DNA of 64,000 bases from Owenia fusiformis. Its lineage: Eukaryota > Annelida > Polychaeta > Sabellida > Oweniidae. Below the pieces are notes generated by a model. It did not search any database and had not been told where the DNA came from. It saw only the letters and a program-made list of their open reading frames with translations. Positions 59,236 to 64,000 of this stretch are shown here, piece after piece. Numbering within the stretch: position 1 is the stretch's first letter; each line of letters starts with the position of its first letter. A program made the position numbers and the translations under genes. The DNA lies in assembly GCA_903813345.2 (NCBI GenBank), contig CAIIXF020000007.1, positions 14,738,714-14,802,713 on the forward strand, in the 5' to 3' direction.

Positions 59236-61482
59236 GGGGGTAAGTGATGTTTCAGTTGTTAGAAGACCAATTTCATCCTGGTTAGTCACTTTGGAAAAAA
59301 CGCACGTAACATTGCATTAAGTTCATTCTTCATTCATATGAAACGCAATAACAAAAACACATAATCCCGATAAGAGAACGCATGTAACATTATATCGTGT
59401 TCAGTATTCAGCAGGCTATGACGATAACAAATCATTTTTGTTTCGAAATTGTTAAATTTCAGTAAAAAATTAGGATAGATTCCCGTAGAAACGATAGGTT
59501 GGTTAATGATAGGTTAGGACCTAAGGCAGGGCAATTAATCGAGAGGAGACGGTCATGACCAATTTGTTTGCTTGCCATTCGTTGCAAGGTACAAAATCGG
59601 TAAAAAACGTTGCCTAGTCCAACGATTGACATTCAAAATCAAATTATTAATATCACAGTGTATAACCCAAACGCTCCTACATGCACGACGGAGCGTTTCA
59701 TTACTGAAATTAAACAAAGAAACGCTCCGAAGTAGGAAAACTGGCTGGCGGGAATGATGAGCCGTCTGACGATTTCCCCAATAATGGGAATAAGAGGTAT
59801 GAGTTACATATTTCGAGTATACCATTCGATGGGTGTGATATTCATGCTGTACTTGGCTGGCTGTTGACGTTTGAAGCAATTAGGAAGAGCTGTACGAAGC
59901 AGTATAGTTATCAAAATCCAAAAACGTATTTGTCATTCTACCGGTCAAAACCCCTTTTGTCGATATATGTGATTAGTTGAGCCAAGATTAGAGCACCAAC
60001 GTTTATTTTAGTCAAATTCCAATGCTTCAACGCACCATACATTATCGTAATAGTGATTTGATGACCGAAAATCCAGTTTTAAAAATGATGACATTCTCAT
60101 ATTCAAGAAACGCTCCGATCTGGTTAACACAGTGAACTGGAAACGCTCCGGTAGTCTAGACCTGTTTAGGAAATATATAGCTTGCCTTTCCTTTTCAGGA
60201 AGAGAAAGAAAAGATCTATTATACCCCTTGGCATCAAAAGAAGAAAGATTAATTCACATATAAATTTTCTTTTTTTTCTATAGTTTTATGATTTAGCACA
60301 CATGTAGGCATGACATCATCTAATGTAGGCTTAAATCAGCTAGTTGCACGTTTAGCACCACCAGGTTCAGATGTTTCAATTTGCCTAACAAGTACAACAC
60401 GTTTTTGAGAGAAAGATTCGATTCGGAACTCTACTCTAATAATCTGAAAATGATATCAAACCAAAATGGTAAGAGCGTTTCTAAAATTGTGCTCTAAATC
60501 GACGGAGCGTTTCGAGGAAAACAAGCGATTTCTTGAGAACAAGTAATGCATTTGGACTGGGATTTTAGGAAATGAGAATATATGAGTTTGTGATCTACTA
60601 CTTTAACAGAAAGATTAACGTTTTCATAGAAATACTAGTTTAATTCGTAATTTGTGGTCAAATCGTCATCTTCAGATTCGTTCGATCTACACTAAGGAGC
60701 TTTGATCAAGCAAATAACAGTTTACCACCAGAAGTTGAATAAATAAGATCTTTGCTCACGGTATTGTTCATCGAATGGTACATAATATTTCACCATAACA
60801 TATGATATGTAAGAGAAACGAGAGAAACAATACTGACGGTCATAGTGAAATCTTCATTAGCCGCCATTTTATTTCGCTCTTGGGCGTTTCCGCGTAAATG
60901 AAACGCTCCGTCATGCATGTAGGAGCGTTTGGGTTATACACCATGAATATTCTAAGGCTACAAATATGTTCGGTCTTTTACATGATATGGTCGGTCTTTT
61001 ACACATTTTCTTCAAACCCTGTTTTGAGGCTACCAGTGGAAAACACCGACCGGTCGGTGGGGTCGGTCTTTTCCGAAAACCCAGACCCGAGTGATTGAAG
61101 AGTTGAAGCGACAGTTATGTCTGCCATTTGTGACTATAGCTTTGATCTCTAGTTTATGTTAACTATTTAGTTTGCTGTCTAGTTCCTAAAAACTGACATT
61201 AACTTACTATATTTTGAAAGATAGGGGGGTAAGTTTCGGGATTTTAACACAATCGCGAAAAGCGTGAAACTAAATCACACATGAAAAATACTGGGAGTAC
61301 AGTACTTCTTCTGAAGCAACCTAACTTACTTGTATAACTATGTTATTGAGTGAACTAAGTACATTGTGTATATGTCATTTTGTTCCAAAGAGGATGAGAT
61401 GGACATTTCATTTCATTCCCAAGATTTTGATAGAAAAGAACAAAGAAACAATTATACTAAAATATAATTTTTTTATTAAGAC

Positions 61483-61908
61483 TACTGTAGATTGGGTTAA
61501 TTTGGCGCCCGCTTTAATTTGGCGAAAATGAAAAATTCGCCAATTTAAATCTTCGCCAAAATTTAGAATGAATCCCCGGGAATTATCTAGGGTATTTTGT
61601 CCAGTGTTTTAGGTCACTTCCGGTTTAGCTTTTTCCAAAAATATGAAAAAATGTCTCTCATAAATTGGCTCAGAACTGGTCAGTCACTCATTAATACTCA
61701 GGGAAAAACGCAGTATGGTAGCAGCATAGATCGAGGTACAAAATGTAAAGGATGATCTCACAAAAATGTACAAACGTGGTGAATATCGCCAGTGGTCCTT
61801 AAAAAATTTTTTTTCTTTTTGCAATCCGCCAAATTAAATAGCCGCCAATATGCCAAAAATGGCAAAATCGCCAAATTAAGTATCGCCAAATTAACCCAAT
61901 CTACAGTA
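61483..61908. mobile_element. 426-bp MITE, TA-flanked
   Basis: CTGTAGATTGGGTTAATTTG followed by GCG at the left, exact complement at the right (CGCCAAATTAACCCAATCTACAG), TA on both sides. Several extra AATTTGGCGA motifs in both orientations occur inside. Confidence 0.9.
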
Positions 61909-63547
61909 TTATAAAAATATTTTTCAAATTAAATTGTTGCCATTCCGTGACCATTACAGTTTTTTCAGATCTTTTCCGACGATCTGTTTAACAGAATTTT
62001 TTTTAAAAGCTCAGCAAATCACACAGTCCTTTTGTAGAAATGTACCTAAAATTGAGGAATTATGATGCCAAATTACAGCAATCCCACAATTTTATTAGAA
62101 GGTAGTTGGTAATAATGAACTGATTCGCCAGGAGCAGAAAAGAAAGGTAACATTATTGTAAAAGTGACTGAGATTCATTGAAAATAGCCCAACAAATCTG
62201 AATGAATTTTTATTCATAATCACAACCTGCATCATCTAGTGTTATGTTTATAATACAGTAACTCTCAATAATGTCAACATTTCTCATATACATGTATAGC
62301 AGGTGGGGGGGGTTGGGTTGGAATCTGAGAGTTCAATATTAAAATCAAGTTAGCTCTCCTACATTGAACCTTTGATTTGGTCCCTTACATATCCATTTGG
62401 TTTTGACCAATCATGCAAGCTTGAAAATGATATAATAACACATATTTTTCTGTGTAAACAATACTAAGAAATATGTTAAAAATAACAATTTCTGTAACTT
62501 TTAAAAAACATCCTGGTAAGACTGGTATAAAATATCTTGTTGCACTTTTTTCATCATTTGCCACTTTCAAGTTGAAGTAATAAGAACGGTTATAATGAAA
62601 ACACGCGCTACGCGCTAACGCGCCACGCGCCAATGCGCTAGTAGAAAATGATCCTTCCCCCACGATGTGTGCGCATGTTTTAAGCGCATGTTTATGATTG
62701 GTCTATACCCTTGGCCCAGGGACATGTATAATTAGGGTTATGACTCCCTGGGAACTTGTCAAAACATTGACACTTCAAAGACTGTATAAATCACCGCTAA
62801 CCTGTCAATCAGACTTTGATGTGAACTTTGCGGCCGCAGGAAATAAACAAAGCCTCTCGAAAATTACACTTTTCAAGTTACGATTTCTCTAAAAATATAA
62901 GACCAATTAAGATGTTCTTCACACCGTTAAAAAACAGAATTCAACTTTAATTTAGGAAATAATTCCAAAACTAAATGAACGTGTACTTTTCCTATTTGAC
63001 CTGAAAGAACATGAGTAACTTAGAATTAATAAATATTTACGGCCAATTACTGGACAATGATAAAACACGCTGGTCAGGTTTACATTACTTTTTAAATCGT
63101 CTCTTATTTAAAACTTTAATTCCAAATGAAATACAATCCTGTTTTCAACAATATTCCTGGTAAAATAGGTATTACAATTCACTGGGACTGATGTAATTCA
63201 AAACTTTTTAAATCTAAAATCAAATTGAGAAAAACGAAAGCAAACATGAAAGGGGGGTTAGGGGTCTTGGAAATCCATATTCACTATTTTTCACTAGCCC
63301 TCAGTCTTATACCATTTACAGCATTTTTCACCCCTTTTACATGTATTTAACATACAGTGTGTGCAATATTTTTCACATCTCCCTATAGTACTATATTTTA
63401 CAAAAAGCTCTGGTAAATAATATATCTGTACGATAATTTTGAAATTACTGTTGAAAAAAGTTTGGATAATATTCAGAAGGAAATAACATAATGCAAGAAT
63501 CCACGTAGTACCAAATGTATAATCATACGGCAAATAGGCAGTACACA
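61909..63547. other. Intergenic, no gene recognised
   Basis: Includes a short CG-rich cluster at 62598-62643 (ACGCGCTACGCGCTAACGCG and similar) in otherwise AT-rich DNA. No exon of the acid phosphatase was found. Confidence 0.4.
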
Positions 63548-63901
63548 GGCCTGAAGCCAGGGGGGTTCGGAGGGTGACTTTTGGAATTTTTGAAAAAGTG
63601 ACCCCCCCACCCCTGGGAAATCCTGGTTACTGTCCTGGCATATGGCATATAGAGACTACTATATAGAGATCTGGATTACCCCCATAAATGTGGGACTGAT
63701 TTTTCAAATCACCCCCCACAACCAGGCCCGTAGCCAGAGGGGGAGCTGGGGGAGTGGAGCTCCCCCTCTGGCCAGAGATTCTTTCAAAATCATGCAGTTT
63801 TTCACCATTCTGAGAATTTTTTGTTTGATTATTAGCCAAAATTGTGAAAAAGCTTCCCCTGGAAAAAAGGCTCCCCCTCCTGGTAAAAGCTGGCTACGGG
63901 C
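63548..63901. repeat. Inverted repeats with GCCCGTAGCCAG ends
   Basis: GCCCGTAGCCAGAGGGGGAG (63726) faces its approximate complement CTGGCTACGGGC ending at 63901. Upstream, GCCAGGGGGGTTCGGAGGGT and ACCCCCCCACCCCTGG form a second, weaker pair. Non-autonomous DNA element relics. Confidence 0.6.
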
Positions 63902-64000
63902 AAGTCCCCACAACTACTTGTGTATTGAAATCCCAAATTTATGGGGATAAGCTGGATCTGCAGTATTCGTTCAAACTGCGAGTTTAAATTTCATAATAGG

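Larger units (their letters stand above)
57684..61134. mobile_element. Nest of inverted repeats, possibly one 3.45-kb element with insertions
   Basis: The outer arms GTCACAAATAGCGGACATAA... (57684-57716) and the complement at 61103-61134 match at about 28 of 33 positions. Inside, AAAACACCGAC / GGTCGGTCTTTT motifs pair around 58090 and 61030-61080. GTGTATAACCCAAACGCTCC (59658-59700) pairs with its complement at 60899-60942. Smaller elements lie at 58341-58415 and 58437-59235. No transposase ORF. The nesting could instead be several independent insertions. Confidence 0.5.

Noticed and set aside
56190-64000. 5' exons of the acid phosphatase with the RHGxR motif
   Set aside because: Scanned on the minus strand for the motif and for family-like text; none found, so the gene is left partial.

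Overview
This is a eukaryotic window: intron-split genes with GT/AG junctions, AT-rich intergenic DNA, and a very dense load of small inverted-repeat transposons, SINE-like tRNA relics, minisatellites and one LINE fragment. The conserved genes (RBM48, a membrane-anchored histidine acid phosphatase, multi-domain group A SRCR proteins) point to an animal. SRCR expansion with this repeat style suggests a marine invertebrate such as a mollusc or an ambulacrarian, but the sequence alone does not fix the phylum.

Layout. 1-3.1 kb: decayed minus-strand Cys/His-rich gene fragment with a 153-bp tandem repeat. 3.6-10.3 kb and 11.7-17.8 kb: two adjacent minus-strand genes, SRCR-A (932 aa) and SRCR-B (913 aa). 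18.8-21.3 kb: the 3' coding exons of RBM48 on the plus strand, preceded by a duplicated exon fragment. 25.2-42.6 kb: a third minus-strand paralogue, SRCR-C (884 aa), stretched to 17 kb by insertions in its introns. 42.6-51.7 kb: gene-free, filled with palindromic elements and TACCG-rich arrays. 51.7-56.2 kb: the last eight exons of a minus-strand acid phosphatase whose 5' end is not found. 56.2-64 kb: gene-free, with nested inverted repeats.

The three SRCR genes share one architecture: a 40-nt signal-peptide exon, six further exons with identical intron phases (1,1,0,1,1,1), eight group A SRCR domains, and a stop soon after the last domain with no membrane anchor. They are therefore predicted secreted proteins, plausibly immune or recognition molecules; that role is inference. 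The terminal exon is almost identical between A and B but not C, exon 6 is closer between A and C, an orphan truncated terminal exon lies between A and B, and a decayed signal exon lies in B. The locus thus looks actively reshaped by duplication and gene conversion. I re-derived exon boundaries by hand from GT/AG sites and reading-frame continuity; transcript data would settle them.
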